Shown one piece after another: positions 63,583-64,000 of a DNA stretch of 64,000 bases. This DNA is from Lentisphaerota bacterium (GTDB lineage: Bacteria; Verrucomicrobiota; Lentisphaeria; Victivallales; Victivallaceae), in NCBI GenBank assembly GCA_015061615.1, contig SUWE01000003.1, positions 33,748 to 97,747 on the forward strand, given 5' to 3'. Each line of letters begins with the position of its first letter. The stretch's first letter is position 1. Below the pieces are notes generated by a model. It made no database searches. It was not told where the DNA came from and worked only from the letters and a program-made list of their open reading frames with translations. The position numbers and the translations under genes were made by a program.

Positions 63583-63778
63583 TATGGAGGGCATGATTTT
63601 CCCTGCGGAGCAGTTTTTGTGCCTTTTACTTTTATGAAGTCTTTGCGCGGTCGCCCTCCGTCGCTCTGCGAGCTATGGAGGGCATGATTTTCCCTGCAAA
63701 GCAGTTTTTGTGCCTTTTACTTTTATGAAGTCTTTGCGCGGTCGCCCTCCGTCGCGCGTTGCGCTATGGAGGGCATCC
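63583..63778. repeat. 91-bp tandem repeat, two copies and a partial third
   Basis: Copies start at 63583, 63674 and 63765, each with TATGGAGGGCAT, at an exact 91-base period. The first two are identical except for a few bases (GCGGAG versus GCAAAG) and the last ~10 bases. Each unit has GGAGGGC near its left end and GCCCTCC near its right end, so each can form its own hairpin. Confidence 0.9.
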
Positions 63779-63876
63779 TTCGCACGCTCCGTTGCACTCC
63801 GCTTATTTTTGCAAGCAAAAAAAATCTACGGATAGCAAACCTTACGGCTTGCCATCCGTAGCTTTAGCGAAGGATG
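63774..63876. other. Nested long hairpin
   Basis: The outer stem CATCCTTCGC (63774-63783) is the exact reverse complement of GCGAAGGATG (63867-63876). Inside, CTACGGATAGCAA (63826-63838) pairs with 63849-63861 at 12 of 13 positions. The remaining bases to 64000 show no recognisable gene. Confidence 0.65.
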
Positions 63877-64000
63877 GTGGAGGTGGTGCGCGGTCTGACG
63901 AAACTTTCTGACCCCTCGTCCTCAAGCTCGAAAACACTAAAATTTCGCAGTTCCGCCAGACCGTTTTATACAGAGTTTCCAATGCTCCGAATTGGTATAG

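Noticed and set aside
63241..64000. Complete insertion sequence at the window end
   Set aside because: Inverted repeats are present but no transposase frame is found, and no target duplication can be shown inside the window.

Overview
The window most likely comes from a member of the PVC superphylum, probably the Lentisphaerota (Victivallis-like gut or host-associated relatives). The signs are two pseudopilins with the near-invariant [20 protein letters not shown]-terminus and an H-x(9-10)-DG tail, a 51-residue 'small basic protein' of the kind known from Verrucomicrobia and Chlamydiae, many secreted glycoside hydrolases, and a moderate GC content. This assignment is inferred from gene content; no rRNA is present.

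Layout. 1-8.1 kb (+): an unrecognised TIM-barrel-like gene, then a promoter-led operon of a pseudopilin, a 1508-residue secreted GH42-like protein and a GH36-type alpha-galactosidase. 8.1-11.4 kb (-): a compact tatA-tatC-DUF362-polyferredoxin operon that encodes both the Tat translocase and two proteins with Tat motifs. 11.5-18.5 kb (-): housekeeping genes (small basic protein, MFS transporter, pgsA, a 29-residue ribosomal-type peptide, a GT-C membrane protein, a 2[4Fe-4S] ferredoxin, a large NAD-type glutamate dehydrogenase), several with clear promoters and terminators. 18.5-23.2 kb: a repeat-rich zone with a truncated gene, direct repeats, leuS, a lipoprotein, tRNA-Arg(CCT) and unusual four-unit 9-bp arrays bracketed by GCGCCGC-type inverted repeats.

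23.2-48.3 kb is the most distinctive part: an AraC-family regulator divergent from a 24-kb carbohydrate-utilisation locus. Two promoters 12.5 kb apart (24050-24119 and 36526-36595) share an almost identical 70-bp architecture and probably respond to the same regulator. The locus encodes secreted GH42-like and carbohydrate-binding proteins, three ~1025-residue secreted paralogues of a family I cannot name, GH106-like, GH110-like and GH2 enzymes without signal peptides, a pseudopilin, a Gfo/Idh/MocA oxidoreductase and an alpha/beta hydrolase, ending at a terminator. There is no transporter in the locus, so uptake must be encoded elsewhere.

48.4-63.2 kb (+): tRNA-Asn(GTT), nadB, pcnB, a GHL10-type protein, a DUF89 phosphatase, prc, an amidohydrolase, a UvrD-type helicase, an archaeal-type IMP cyclohydrolase (PurO), a compact family B DNA polymerase with a damaged exonuclease I motif, and a secreted parvulin-type foldase. 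63.2-64 kb holds no convincing gene but contains perfect inverted repeats, a 91-bp tandem repeat and a nested hairpin.
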